Origin: JAOUJD01 sp963811265
GTDB taxonomy: Bacteria > Pseudomonadota > Gammaproteobacteria > Burkholderiales > Burkholderiaceae_F
Length of the DNA: 64,000 nt
Assembly: GCA_963811265.1 (NCBI GenBank)
Contig: CAWEQS010000018.1
Span: 1 to 64,000, forward strand
Direction of reading: 5' to 3'
The position numbers and the translations under genes were made by a program. How positions within the stretch are numbered: position 1 is the first letter of the stretch; each line of letters opens with the position of its first letter. Of the stretch, positions 19,322 through 28,665 are shown piece by piece. Under the pieces are notes generated by a model. The model worked only from the letters and a program-made list of their open reading frames with translations, did no database searches and was not told where the DNA came from.

Positions 19322-19931
19322 ATGACCAGAACCTTTGCCATTGCCAGCTTGACCGTCGCGCTCGCGGGTTGCGCGACGACGCAGATCGACGCGCAATGGA
19401 GCAATCCCGAGTACGCGGGCCGCAGCCTGCGCGGCGCGCCGGTGCTCGTCGTCTGCGAAGCCCAGGAACTGACCCTGCAGCGGATCTGTGAAGACCAGGT
19501 GGCCGGCCAGATCGCGGCCCTCGGCGGCGTCCCGACCCGGGGCTCGCAGGCCGCGGCCGGAACCCCGGCGGCGGGGACGGATCCGTATCTCGCCGCCGCC
19601 CGCAAGATCGGCGCGCGGGCCATCGTTCGCACGACCCTCGGCACGGGCGCCATCGTGGCGGCACCGTCCGGCCCGACGGTCGGGATCGGCATTGGCGGAG
19701 GCGGCGGATACCGTGGCGGCGTGGGCGGTTTCGGCGGCATTTCGTTTCCGGTCGGCGGCACGCGGGTCAGCAACGCCTACACGAGCGAGACCGCGGTGAT
19801 CGACCCGGCCAGCGGCGCGCTGATGTGGTCGGCGCGCGCGTCGAGTTCAGCCTCGCGAGGACGCGACCGGCCAGATCACCGAACTCGCAAAGGCAGCGGC
19901 GGACGCGCTGCGTCAGTCCGGGTACTTCTAG
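19322..19931 (+). CDS. Glycine-rich lipoprotein (DUF4136-like), frame broken near C-terminus
   Basis: About 200 residues. The signal and lipobox are FAIASLTVALAGCATTQ. A DUF4136-like start (QIDAQWSNPEYAG) and a glycine-rich loop (GIGGGGGYRGGVGGFGG) follow. One extra base near 19855 shifts the last part, which continues as DATGQITELAKAAADALRQ and stops at 19931. Probably an envelope lipoprotein of unknown role. The 300 bases between it and the divergent pldA (19022-19321) hold the promoters of both, but I find no convincing boxes. Confidence 0.65.
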
Positions 19932-20035
19932 CCGCCCGGCCCCATCGGCGCCGGCAGCGGCGCGGCCACCCTCGCCGGCCCGCGAATCGGCCGCGGCGAG
20001 AACCTACAATGCGGCCCTTTCGCATTCGGCGTGCC

Positions 20036-20670
20036 ATGCGTCCCGACATCACCAACATCGACTGGCGCCAGACCGCGAGCGAAGTCGCGCTGGCGGCGTG
20101 CGCACTCGCCGCGAAAGGCTGGGCGCCGGCGACGGCTGGCAACTTCTCCGGGCGCATCGACGAGCGGCACGCGACGATCACCGTGTCGGGTCGCGACAAG
20201 GGCAAGCTGACCGACCGCGATTTCCTGCTCGTCGATCTCGACGGCCGCGTGGTCGACGGACAGGGAAAGCCGTCCGCCGAGACGCCGCTGCACCTGCAGC
20301 TCTACCGGCACGATCCGTCGATCCGGGCCGTGCTGCACACCCACTCGCCGAACCAGACCGTCGCCGGGCGCGTGCTCGCGCACGAAGGATCGATCCGCTT
20401 CGAAGGCTACGAGCTGCTGAAGGCGTTCGCCGGCGTCGGCACGCACGCCACCAGCGTCGAGCTGCCCGTCTTCGCGAACACGCAGGACATGGACGAACTG
20501 GCGCGGATCGTCGATGCCCGCCTCGGCCGCGGCGACCGACTGTTCGGGTACCTGATCGAAGGCCACGGCATCTACGCCTGGGGCGTGGACCTGGCCGACG
20601 CCTTGCGGCACCTCGAGGCGTTCGACTTCCTGCTGGGCTGTGAAATGGAACTGAGGAGATTCAACGATGA
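20036..20670 (+). CDS. mtnB: Methylthioribulose-1-phosphate dehydratase
   Basis: A class II aldolase-family Zn enzyme of about 210 residues that dehydrates 5-methylthioribulose-1-phosphate in the methionine salvage pathway. KGWAPATAGNFSGRI, GRDKGKLT, the metal site in LHTHSPNQT, and IEGHGIYAWG (third His) are present. The frame is open past the expected end to 20860, overlapping mtnD, with no homology after CEMELRRF. A single missing base shortly before 20668 would give a TGA overlapping the mtnD ATG, the spacing expected in this operon. I therefore give 20670 as the likely end. Confidence 0.83.
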
Positions 20671-21210
20671 GCCGACTGCGGATCTACTCCGAAGCCGACG
20701 GCGCCGCGCCGCTGCTCGAGACGAGCGACCACGCGCGCATCGCCGACGAACTCGGCCGGCAAGGCGTGCGCTTCGAACGCTGGGCCACCCGCGCGCTGTC
20801 GGCGGCACCGACGCCCGACGAAGTGCTGGCGGCCTACGCCTCCGGAGATCGACATGCTGAAGAGCGACGGCGGCTACGCGGCCTGCGACGTCATCAGCCT
20901 GAAGCCCGACCACCCGGACAAGGACACCCTGCGCCAGAAGTTCCTGAACGAGCACACGCACAGCGAGGACGAGGTGCGCTTCTTCGTGGCGGGCAGCGGC
21001 CTGTTCTCTCTGCACGTCGGTGGTCGCGTGTACGAAGTGCTGTGCCAGGAGGGCGACCTGATCGGCGTGCCGGACGGCACGCCGCACTGGTTCGACATGG
21101 GCCCGCAGCCCTCCTTCACGGCGATCCGGCTGTTCACCAATCCCGCCGGCTGGGTGGCCGACTTCACCGGCTCCGACATCGCCACGCGCTTCCCGCGCTA
21201 CGAGCATTGA
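20667..21210 (+). CDS. mtnD: Acireductone dioxygenase, frame broken once
   Basis: A cupin metalloenzyme of about 180 residues. The N-terminal part (MSRLRIYSEADGAAPLLET) is in one frame. From about 20835 one extra T shifts the rest, which continues as EIDMLKSDGGYAACDVISL. Metal ligands are visible in HTHSEDE and GTPHWFDMG (two His, Glu, third His). It oxidises the acireductone of methionine salvage to the keto-acid precursor of methionine. A GAGGAG ribosome site precedes the ATG. It lies between mtnB and mtnC, which supply its substrate. Confidence 0.87.
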
Positions 21211-21896
21211 CCGCGACCGGATCCGCGCGCCGGCCGCCGTCGTCGTCGACATCGAGGGAACGGTCGGTTCGATCCGCTTCGTCAAGGACGTCCTGTTCCC
21301 GTTCGCGCGGTCGCGGCTGCGGCCGTTCATCCTCGCGAACCAGTCGCTGCCGGACGTCGCCCGGCAGCTGGAAGCGGTCCGCACCGAGACCGGAATCGCC
21401 GACGTCGACGGCCAGATCGCGCAGCTGGAGCGCTGGAGCGACGCCGACCGCAAGGTCACGCCGCTGAAGGCGCTGCAGGGCATGGTCTGGGCGGGCGGCT
21501 ACGCCTCCGGCGAACTGGTTGCGCACCTGTACGACGACGCCATCGCGGCGCTGAAGCGGTGGGCCGCCGCCCGGAGGCCCGTCTACGTCTACTCGTCCGG
21601 CTCGATCGCGGCCCAGAAGCTCTACTTTGCCCACACGGCGGCCGGCGACCTGACCCCGTGCCTGGCGGGCTACTTCGACACGACGACCGGACCGAAGCAG
21701 GACGCCGAGTCGTACCGGCGGATCGCCTCCGCGATCGGCCGCCCCGCCGCCGACCTGCTGTTCCTGTCGGACGTTGCGGCGGAACTGGAGGCGGCCGCGG
21801 ACGGCCGGCTTCCAGGCGGTGCAGGTGCGGCGCGAGCCCCCTGCCGGCGGCCTGTTCGAGCCGTCGATCATCACGTTCGACGAGCTTCCGATTTAA
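21206..21896 (+). CDS. mtnC: Enolase-phosphatase E1 of methionine salvage, frame broken near end
   Basis: HAD-superfamily enzyme of about 229 residues converting diketomethylthiopentyl-phosphate to acireductone. Motif I is VVVDIEGTVGSI, motif II YVYSSGS, motif III around TGPKQDAESYRRI and LFLSDVAAELEAA. No ATG, GTG or TTG lies in frame before residue 93; the only plausible start is an ATT at 21206 overlapping the mtnD stop, or an ATG lost to a sequence error. One extra G near 21802 shifts the end, which continues AGFQAVQVRREPPAGGLFEPS to TAA at 21894-21896. mtnB, mtnD and mtnC form one operon; other salvage genes are not here. Confidence 0.83.
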
Positions 21897-22055
21897 AGCT
21901 GCCATATCAGCTGTACAGCTTCATGTTTCGCTGCCAAGCCGCTGATCTGAAACGCTTTTGCGTCTACGAGCCGAGGCTTCCGGCCCGATCGAGCCGAGGC
22001 TCGCGAAATGGCGAAAACGACCCTCCAGAATCTCAAAGACAACTCGAAGAACAAG

Positions 22056-22820
22056 CTACAAGACATTGAAAAGACGATAGAAGTTTGCGGTTGTCTGCTC
22101 CGCGATCCGCTCCACGGCCACGCCGTGCAGCTCAGCGAGCTTGGCGGCGACGTGCGGCACGAACGACGGCTCGTTGCGTCTTCCGCGGTGGGGCACCGGG
22201 GCGAGGTAGGGAGCGTCGGTCTCGATCAGCATGCGCGCGAGCGGCACCGCCTGGGCGACCGCCTGCAGTTCCCGGGCGTTCTTGAAGGTCACGATCCCCG
22301 AGAAGGAGATGTGGAAGCCGAGCTCCATGGCGGCCCGGGCCACCTCCAGCGACTCGGTGAAGCAGTGCATCACGCCGCCGGCCTGGTCCGCCCCCTCCTC
22401 CCGCATGATCCGGATCGTGTCCTCGGAGGCGGCGCGCGTGTGGATGATCAGCGGCTTGCCGGACGCCCGCGCCGCGCGGATGTGGACCCGGAACCGGTCC
22501 CGCTGCCACTCGAGCGGCTCGGCCAGGCGGTAGTAATCCAGTCCCGTCTCGCCGATGGCCACCACTTTCGGGTGGCGCGCGAGTTCGACGAGGTGCTCGA
22601 CCGTGGGCTCGGGCGTCTCGGTGTAATCGGGGTGCACGCCGACCGAGGCGTACAGGTTCCCGGCCTGTTCGGCCACGGCCAGCACGGACGGGAATTCCGG
22701 CAGCGTCGTGCAGACGTTCAGGGCCGCGTCGACCTTCGCCTCGCGCATGCGCGCCAGGATGCCCGGAAGGTCTTCCTGCAGTTCCGGGAACGACAAATGG
22801 CAATGCGAATCGACGTACAT
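22056..22820 (-). CDS. tatD: TatD family metal-dependent hydrolase/DNase
   Basis: A 254-residue TIM-barrel amidohydrolase. The metal ligands are visible as DSHCHLSF (HxH), GETGLDYYR (Glu), IIHTRAASED, MHCFTES and ETDAPYLAPVPHRGRRNEP. TatD enzymes are Mg-dependent 3'-5' exonucleases acting on damaged DNA. The ATG at 22820 gives the normal family length. It ends the mltG-tmk-holB-pilZ-tatD run, a conserved order in beta- and gammaproteobacteria. The 159-base gap beyond its 3' end holds an 11-base direct repeat GAGCCGAGGCT at 21968 and 21991 and nothing else I recognise. Confidence 0.93.
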   Translation of the reverse strand: MYVDSHCHLSFPELQEDLPGILARMREAKVDAALNVCTTLPEFPSVLAVAEQAGNLYASVGVHPDYTETPEPTVEHLVELARHPKVVAIGETGLDYYRLAEPLEWQRDRFRVHIRAARASGKPLIIHTRAASEDTIRIMREEGADQAGGVMHCFTESLEVARAAMELGFHISFSGIVTFKNARELQAVAQAVPLARMLIETDAPYLAPVPHRGRRNEPSFVPHVAAKLAELHGVAVERIAEQTTANFYRLFNVL

Positions 22821-22864
22821 CGGCGGGGAACAGCGGAAGCGCGGCGGAAGGCCGCGCGCAGAGA

Positions 22865-23254
22865 CTACAGCGTGTGGGTCGGGCGCGCCGACTTCAGGGC
22901 GGCGCCGAGCGCGTCTTCGATGCGCTTGCGGGCATTGAGCCCGCTCTCGTCGGCCGGGAAGTGGACCCCGATGCCCGGCGTCTTGCTCCCACCGGAGGCC
23001 GGGCTCATCCACACGACCTTGCCCGCGACCGGGATGCGGGTCGGATCGTCGAGCAGCGTCAGGATCAGGTAGACGTCGTCGCCGAGCTGGTAGGCGCGCG
23101 TGGTGGGAACGAAGATGCCGCCGTTCTTCAGGTAAGGCATGTACGCGGCGTACAGCGCGGCCTTTTCCTTGATCGACAGCGACAGGACCGCAGGCCGTGC
23201 TCCGGCTGCTGCAGTGGCTGCCTGTCCGTTCCCCGCCGTCGTGCCGTCGTTCAT
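22865..23254 (-). CDS. pilZ: PilZ domain protein
   Basis: A 129-residue protein with a PilZ domain over about residues 22-125: LSLSIKEKAALYAAYMPYLK, GGIFVPTTRAYQLGDDVYL, PVAGKVVWMSP, GIGVHFP. It matches the PilZ type needed for type IV pilus assembly, which often lacks the Arg-rich c-di-GMP motif; that motif is also absent here. Position between holB and tatD matches the classic arrangement. It probably acts in the cytoplasm with pilus assembly ATPase and FimX-like partners. Confidence 0.9.
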   Translation of the reverse strand: MNDGTTAGNGQAATAAAGARPAVLSLSIKEKAALYAAYMPYLKNGGIFVPTTRAYQLGDDVYLILTLLDDPTRIPVAGKVVWMSPASGGSKTPGIGVHFPADESGLNARKRIEDALGAALKSARPTHTL

Positions 23255-23284
23255 GAGTCAGGTGGTTCCGTTGTCGATCTCTGT

Positions 23285-24373
23285 TCAGCGGCTCGCGGCG
23301 GCTCCTTGCATCGCGTCCAGGTAGCCGAGCAGTGCCTGTTCGACCGCCAGCCGCGCATTCAAGGGGTGCTCGCTCACCGCCTGGGCCTCGTCCAGCGTCG
23401 CCAGCCAGTCCACCAGCCTCGGGGGATCGACCGCGCGCGCCAGGGTGGTCAAGGCTCGCTTGTGCCCGGGATGATATCGAACGCGCTGGGCCATCCTTTC
23501 CCCCAATAAGTCCCATCCCCAGCGCTGAAACAGACGGATCGCCGGCCCGACCGCCACTTCGCGCGGCACCGCCGCCACGACGTCGGCCGCCGTCGATGCC
23601 GCGCCGCGCGCGAGCAGCTCGAGGAGCGCTTCGCGCAAGCCCGGGTCGAGGCGCCGTCGCTCGTCGACGGTTTCCTCGTCCAGGATGCCCATGGGCGCCC
23701 CGCCCGCCTCGGCCAGCCGGGACTCCGCGTCCTCCACGCCCTGGCCGCGCAGCCAGCCCAGCGCGTCGGCCCAGGGCGGTGCGGGCACGCGAACGAGCAC
23801 GCAGCGCGAACGGATCGTCGGCAGCACGGCGTCGATCTGGTCGGACACCCCGAGGAACACCGCGCCGGCCGGCGGCTCCTCGAGCATCTTCAGCAACGCG
23901 TTGGCGGCCGGGCCGTTCAGCGCTTCGGCCGGCGCGAGCAGCACGACGCGGCGCCCGCCCCGATGCGACGAGACGCTGAGGAAGTCGCCGACGCGGCGCA
24001 CCTGGTCGATCACGATCTCGCGGCTGGGCGGCTTCTTCGACTTTCCGCTCGCCGCCGGCGCCTCGACCGCCTCGGTCCCCTCCTCTGCTTCGTCGGCGTC
24101 GTCCGCGCGCGGCGGCATGTCCGCCGCCGGCATCAGCCAGCGGAAGTCGGGGTGATTGTCGGCGGCGATCAGCTGGCAGCTCGCGCAGGTTCCGCACGCC
24201 TGCGCGCTGCGCGGCGACTCGCACAGGAGCAGTTGCGCGAACGCCTTGGCGATGTGGCGCTTGCCGACGCCGCGGCCGCCGTGAAGCAGCACCGCGTGCG
24301 GCAGGCGCTCGCGCCAGCCCGCCAGCTGGTCCCACAGGCCGGACTGCCACGGCAGCGGCGCTAGCCGTTCCAT
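23285..24373 (-). CDS. holB: DNA polymerase III delta prime subunit
   Basis: A 362-residue clamp-loader AAA+ protein. A degenerate Walker A (GGRGVGKRH), a four-Cys zinc site in CESPRSAQACGTCASCQ, NALLKMLEEPP (Walker B region) and IRSRC sensor motif are visible. An acidic and Lys-rich insert (about residues 86-110, DDADEAEEG) separates the zinc module from the AAA core and looks disordered. The ATG at 24373 overlaps the tmk stop by 13 bases and starts MERLAPLPWQSGLW as the family does. It is part of the complex that loads the beta clamp. Confidence 0.93.
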   Translation of the reverse strand: MERLAPLPWQSGLWDQLAGWRERLPHAVLLHGGRGVGKRHIAKAFAQLLLCESPRSAQACGTCASCQLIAADNHPDFRWLMPAADMPPRADDADEAEEGTEAVEAPAASGKSKKPPSREIVIDQVRRVGDFLSVSSHRGGRRVVLLAPAEALNGPAANALLKMLEEPPAGAVFLGVSDQIDAVLPTIRSRCVLVRVPAPPWADALGWLRGQGVEDAESRLAEAGGAPMGILDEETVDERRRLDPGLREALLELLARGAASTAADVVAAVPREVAVGPAIRLFQRWGWDLLGERMAQRVRYHPGHKRALTTLARAVDPPRLVDWLATLDEAQAVSEHPLNARLAVEQALLGYLDAMQGAAASR

Positions 24374-24978
24374 CGCTGCATCAGTTCGCCGAGCCGCGCG
24401 CCGATGACCTCGGCCGGCTGCGTGCCGTCGATGACGATGAAGCGCTGCGGCTCCGAGCGCGCGCGCTCGAGATAGGCGTTGCGCACGCGCGCGAAGAAGT
24501 CGACCTGCTCGGCTTCGAAGCGGTCGGCGCTGCGGGCGCGCGCGAGGCGCTGCGCGGCGACCTCGGGCGGCACGTCGATGAGCAGCGTGAGGTCGGGCTG
24601 CAGGTCGGGATGGACCCATTGCTCGAGTTCGCCGATGCGCTCGGCCGACAGGCCGCGTCCGCCCGACTGGTAGGCGTAGGTCGCGTCGGTGAAGCGGTCG
24701 CACAGCACCCACGTGCCCGCCTCCAGCGCCGGGCGGATCACGCGCTCGAGGTGTTCCGCGCGCGCGGCGAACATCAGCAGCGTCTCGGTGCCGATGCCCA
24801 TCGGCTGGTGCAGGATCACGTCGCGCAACGCCTCGCCGACGGCGGTGCCGCCCGGCTCGCGCGTGATGACGACCGGCAGCGCGCGGTCGCGCAGCGCATT
24901 GGCGACCACCGCGATCTGCGTGCTCTTGCCCGCGCCGTCGATGCCCTCGAACGTGATGAAGCGACCGCGCACGGTCAT
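24361..24978 (-). CDS. tmk: Thymidylate kinase
   Basis: A 205-residue dTMP kinase. The P-loop is FEGIDGAGKST, followed by TREPGGT, the DRF motif in LCDRFTDATYAYQ and the lid region ARSADRFE. It phosphorylates dTMP to dTDP in the cytoplasm. The start overlaps the mltG stop by four bases (ATGA), and its end overlaps holB by 13. Full length and intact. Confidence 0.96.
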   Translation of the reverse strand: MTVRGRFITFEGIDGAGKSTQIAVVANALRDRALPVVITREPGGTAVGEALRDVILHQPMGIGTETLLMFAARAEHLERVIRPALEAGTWVLCDRFTDATYAYQSGGRGLSAERIGELEQWVHPDLQPDLTLLIDVPPEVAAQRLARARSADRFEAEQVDFFARVRNAYLERARSEPQRFIVIDGTQPAEVIGARLGELMQRWNG

Positions 24979-25967
24979 CGCGCCCCTCGCTGGTACTTGT
25001 CCACGGCGCGATTGTGCTCGCCCAGCGAATTCGAGAAGTGCGAAGTGCCGTCGCCGCGCGACACGAAGTAGAGCGCGTTCGTCTTCGCGGGCTTCAGCGC
25101 CGCCTCGATCGAGGCGCGGCCCGGCAGCGCGATCGGCGTGGGCGGCAGGCCGGCGCGCGTGTACGAGTTGTAGGAACCGTCGGTGAGGAGGTCGCGCTTG
25201 CGCAGGTTGCCGTCGAACTTCTCGCCGAGTCCGTAGATGACCGTGGGATCGGTCTGCAGCAGCATGCCGAGCTTCAGGCGGTTGACGAAGACGCCGGCAA
25301 TCATGGCGCGCTCCGACGGCTGGCCCGTCTCCTTCTCGACGATCGACGCCATGATCAGCGCTTCATACGGCGTCCGGTACGGCAGGTCCGGGGAACGCGC
25401 GTCCCACGCGTCCTGCAGCAGCTTCATCTGGCGCCGATACGCCTGGCGCAGGACGTCGAGGTCGGAGGTGCCGGGGTCGTAGACGTAGGTGTCCGGCGCG
25501 AAGAGGCCTTCCGGATGGGTCTCGCTTGCGCCGACGGCCTTCAGCAGGTCGGCATTCGACATCGGACCGGAATCCGGCTTCAGCTCCGAGGCGGAAGCGA
25601 GCAGCGCGCGCAGCTCGCGGAACGTGATGCCTTCCACCACCGTGACCTTCTCGCGCAGGACGTCGCCGGCCTTCAGCTTGTCGAGCAGCCCCGCCAGCGT
25701 GATGCCGCGCTCGACCGCATAGCGGCCCGCGCGCAGGTTCGTCGTCGCGCCCGCGAGCCGCGCCACGGCGACCATCGCGTCGGCCTGCACGCCGACGCCG
25801 GCTGCCTGCGCGCTCTGCGCGATCGCGCGCACGCCCGCGCCCGCGGGCACGCGGAACTCGATGCGGTCGGCTGTCATCGGCAAAGGCCGTTGATGCACGT
25901 ACCAGCGCGCGCCGAACGCCGCCACCACGGCGAGCCCGAGCGCGAGCAGCGCGACCTTCACGATCAC
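24975..25967 (-). CDS. mltG: Endolytic murein transglycosylase
   Basis: A YceG/MltG-family protein of about 330 residues with an N-terminal membrane anchor (VALLALGLAVVAAFGARWYV), a LysM-like domain and the catalytic domain with Glu in LIMASIVEKETGQ. It cleaves nascent glycan strands in the inner membrane and sets chain length. The start is uncertain: GTG at 25967 places the membrane anchor right at the N terminus, GTG at 25961 is also possible, and the frame is open to 26027. It overlaps tmk by four bases. ygfZ diverges from it, as in many proteobacteria. Confidence 0.9.
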   Translation of the reverse strand: MIVKVALLALGLAVVAAFGARWYVHQRPLPMTADRIEFRVPAGAGVRAIAQSAQAAGVGVQADAMVAVARLAGATTNLRAGRYAVERGITLAGLLDKLKAGDVLREKVTVVEGITFRELRALLASASELKPDSGPMSNADLLKAVGASETHPEGLFAPDTYVYDPGTSDLDVLRQAYRRQMKLLQDAWDARSPDLPYRTPYEALIMASIVEKETGQPSERAMIAGVFVNRLKLGMLLQTDPTVIYGLGEKFDGNLRKRDLLTDGSYNSYTRAGLPPTPIALPGRASIEAALKPAKTNALYFVSRGDGTSHFSNSLGEHNRAVDKYQRGAR

Positions 25968-26071
25968 GCCACCGCGCTGCCGCTCGCGCGGACAGGCAAG
26001 ACACCGAAGGGAACGAAGGCGATCCACGCGATTCCTAGTTTAATCTTGGCTCTTCGACTCTCACGATCCAG

Positions 26072-27062
26072 ATGCCGAACGATACCGATCCTCACGTGCG
26101 TGCCGCCGCGACGGAACACGCCGCCGCGGCGACTGCATGCGCGGCCGTGCCGCTGCCCGAACTCGGCGTCATCGCCGTCAGCGGCGCGGATGCGGTTGCC
26201 TTCCTGCAGGCGCAGCTGACCAACGACGTCGCGCACCTCGGTGCCGCCCAGATGCAGCTCAACGGGTACTGCACGGCCAAGGGCCGCCTGCTCGCGACCT
26301 TCCACCAGTGGCGCCATGGGGACGACGTGATGCTCCGCCTGCCGCGCGAGATCCTGCCGGCCGTGATGAAGCGCCTGTCGATGTTCGTCTTGCGCGCGAA
26401 GGTCAGGCTCGCGGACGCGAGCGACGCGTGGACCACGACGGGGCTGCTCGGCGCGGCCGGACCTCGCGCGACGCGCGGGCGTCGAACTGCCTGCCACGCC
26501 CTGGACCGGCATCGTCGTCGGCGATGCACGCATCGACCGCGTGCCGGACGCCGCGGGTGCGGACCGGTTCCTGCTGACCGCGCCGGCTCGGTCGCCGCTG
26601 CCGGCCTGGTGCGCCGATCTGCCGCGCCTGCCGTCGAGCGCGTGGTGGCGCAGCGAGGTCGAAGCGGCCGTGCCGACCGTGTTCGCCGCCACGCAGGAGA
26701 AGTTCGTTCCGCAGATGATCAATCTCGAAGTGCTGGGCGGCGTCAGCTTCAAGAAGGGCTGCTACCCGGGCCAGGAAATCGTCGCGCGCAGCCAGTACCT
26801 CGGCAAGCTGAAGCGGCGGATGCAGCGCGCCCACGTCGACCACGCCGACGTCGCGATCGCCGGCGACGTCTATCACTCGGGCGAGCAGCAGCCGGTCGGC
26901 ACGATCGTGATGGCGGCCGCATCGCCGCACGGGGGAACCGACCTGCTGTTCGAGGCTCCAATCGACCGGGTGCAATCGGGTTCGCTGCATCTCGCCTCGC
27001 CGACGGGTCCGGCGCTCGCACTGCGCGGGCTGCCGTACGAGCTGTTCGATCCCACGGCCTGA
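26072..27062 (+). CDS. ygfZ: Folate-binding YgfZ family Fe-S repair protein, frame broken once
   Basis: About 330 residues of the GcvT-like YgfZ/IBA57 family, which supports repair or assembly of certain Fe-S enzymes. The first frame carries GADAVAFLQAQLTNDV and YCTAKGRLLATF. The second frame carries the signature KGCYPGQEIVARSQYLGKLKR, including the functional Cys. The break is near 26462; removing one G gives LARRAGVELPATPW and joins the halves. It diverges from mltG. Confidence 0.86.
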
Positions 27063-27084
27063 GCGCGCGCAGGAGCCGCGGGAA

Positions 27085-27369
27085 GTGCAGCACTGGTACG
27101 TGTACTACAAGCTGACGCCGGCCGAGCGCGACGCGATGCGCGAACCGGTGCGGCGCATGCAGGAGCAGGTCGCGCGCGCGAGCGGCGCGCGCACTCGCCT
27201 GCTGGAGCGAACGGAACGGGACGAAGCAGGGATGGCGACGCTGATGGAAGTGTACGAAGACATCGAGGACGCAGGCCGCTTCGCGCGCCAGCTCGATGCC
27301 GCCGTGCGCGCCCACCTGCCGGAGGAGCACGTCGCCGCGCGCCGGATCGAGCGCTTCCAGGACGCCTGA
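27085..27369 (+). CDS. DUF4936 family protein
   Basis: A 94-residue protein recognised as DUF4936, a small betaproteobacterial family of unknown function. It starts HWYVYYKLTPAERDAMREPV and contains RLLERTERDEAGMATLMEVYEDI, resembling a ferredoxin-like alpha/beta barrel fold. The start codon is GTG at 27085 with GGAAG nearby. It lies between ygfZ and the NRDE gene on the same strand with short gaps, so it is likely co-transcribed. Confidence 0.8.
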   Translation: MQHWYVYYKLTPAERDAMREPVRRMQEQVARASGARTRLLERTERDEAGMATLMEVYEDIEDAGRFARQLDAAVRAHLPEEHVAARRIERFQDA

Positions 27370-27370
27370 C

Positions 27371-28210
27371 ATGTGCCTGCTCGTCTTCGCCTGGCGCTCG
27401 CATCCCGACTACCCGCTGATCCTGGTCGGGAACCGCGACGAGTTCTACACGCGGCGCACCCGGCCCGCGGCCTGGTGGGGCCAGGCGGTGTCGCTGCTCG
27501 CCGGCCACGACGAGGAAGCCGGCGGCACCTGGCTCGGCATCACGCGCCGCGGTCGCTTTGCGGCGCTGACGAACGTGCGGGCGCCGACGGAGCGCAATCC
27601 GCACGCGCCGTCGCGCGGGGCGCTGGTGCTGTCGGCGCTGCAGGCGCCCCAGCGCAGCGGCGAGTGGCTCGAGGCGCACGCGCCGAAGACGTCGACCTAC
27701 AACGGCTTCAACCTGCTGGTCGGCGACCTGCTGCCGAACGACGGCGACGCGGACGCGTCCGCCCTGCACTACTACAGCAACCGGCTGGAGCAGCCGGCGC
27801 AGTCGCTCGCACCGGGCATCTACGGCCTTTCGAACGGATTCCTCGACACGCCGTGGCCCAAGGTCACGCGCGCCGTCGGCGCCTTCGCCTGCGAGATCGC
27901 CTCGAGGGTCGCGATCGAACAGCTGGTCCGGCTGATGGAGCCGCGCGACGAGGCGCGCGATTCCGAACTTCCCGCGACCGGCGTGCCGCTCGACTGGGAG
28001 CGCGCCTTGTCGGCGATCCAGATCCGCGCCAACGGCTACGGCACGCGCACGACCAGCGTGCTCACGGTCCGCAGCGACGCGCTGGTGACCTTCTTCGAGC
28101 GCACCTTCGACACCGGCGACCCGGAACGCTGGACCGACCGGCACTTCGAGTTCATGGTCGACAACGAAGCGCGGCCGTCGATGCGCGCCCGGACGTCCGA
28201 CTCGGACTGA
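27371..28210 (+). CDS. NRDE (TANGO2-like) family protein
   Basis: A 279-residue protein with the family hallmarks: Cys2 at the N terminus (MCLLVFAW), the NRDEFYTR motif, WLGITRRGRFAALTNVR, and YGLSNG. The Cys2 and NRDE motif resemble N-terminal nucleophile hydrolases. The TANGO2 family is implicated in haem trafficking or acyl-lipid homeostasis, but the bacterial function is unsettled. The ATG at 27371 directly follows the DUF4936 stop. It converges on the GNAT gene, whose open frame overlaps its last 175 bases antisense. Confidence 0.9.
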   Translation: MCLLVFAWRSHPDYPLILVGNRDEFYTRRTRPAAWWGQAVSLLAGHDEEAGGTWLGITRRGRFAALTNVRAPTERNPHAPSRGALVLSALQAPQRSGEWLEAHAPKTSTYNGFNLLVGDLLPNDGDADASALHYYSNRLEQPAQSLAPGIYGLSNGFLDTPWPKVTRAVGAFACEIASRVAIEQLVRLMEPRDEARDSELPATGVPLDWERALSAIQIRANGYGTRTTSVLTVRSDALVTFFERTFDTGDPERWTDRHFEFMVDNEARPSMRARTSDSD

Positions 28211-28665
28211 TCAGCGCGGTCGACGAGCGCAGTGCCCAGGTCGCACGCCATGTCGACGTGCGGTATCCCGCAGTCCATGTACTCGCCGCCGACGACGGCG
28301 TAGCCGTGGCGCCGGTAGAACGGAATCGCGTGGGTCTGCGCGCTCAGCAACGCCTGCGCGTGGCCTCGCCGGCGGGCTTCGTCCATCAGCGCGGTCAGCA
28401 GCGCGCTGCCGACGCCGAGCTTGCGCGCGTCGGGCAGCACCGCCATGCGGCCGATGTGCCCGTCGGGCAGCAGGCGGCCGGTCCCGACCGGACGGCCGTC
28501 GTCGCCCCGGGCCAGCGCGTGCACGCACAGCGGATCCCGCTCGTCGATCTCCAGTTCCGCGGGGACCTTCTGCTCCTCGACGAACACCGCGAAGCGGATC
28601 GGCGCGGCGAGCGGGCGCGCCGTCTCCCAGTCGAGCAGTTCAACGCGCACCGGGGCTCGACTCAT
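28036..28665 (-). CDS. GNAT family N-acetyltransferase (ElaA-like)
   Basis: The acetyltransferase domain covers about 150 residues: FVEEQKVPAELEIDERDP, the acetyl-CoA site GRMAVLPDARKLGVGSALL, and FYRRHGYAVVGGEYMDCGIPH. That is the full family length. The frame then stays open for another 60 residues antisense to the NRDE gene without homology. A stop at 28211 in the next frame would match the usual end, so one indel near 28215-28240 is likely. Start at the ATG 28665 rather than three codons earlier; both overlap the upstream thioesterase. Substrate unknown. Confidence 0.75.
   Translation of the reverse strand: MSRAPVRVELLDWETARPLAAPIRFAVFVEEQKVPAELEIDERDPLCVHALARGDDGRPVGTGRLLPDGHIGRMAVLPDARKLGVGSALLTALMDEARRRGHAQALLSAQTHAIPFYRRHGYAVVGGEYMDCGIPHVDMACDLGTALVDRADQSESDVRARIDGRASLSTMNSKCRSVQRSGSPVSKVRSKKVTSASLRTVSTLVVRVP

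Noticed and set aside
21968..22001. 11-base direct repeat GAGCCGAGGCT as possible attachment site or CRISPR remnant
   Set aside because: Only two short copies, no integrase or cas gene, spacing too small.
28211..28213. Alternative stop giving GNAT a 151-residue length
   Set aside because: It is out of frame in the sequence as given; noted in the GNAT entry as the likely native end but not used as the coordinate.
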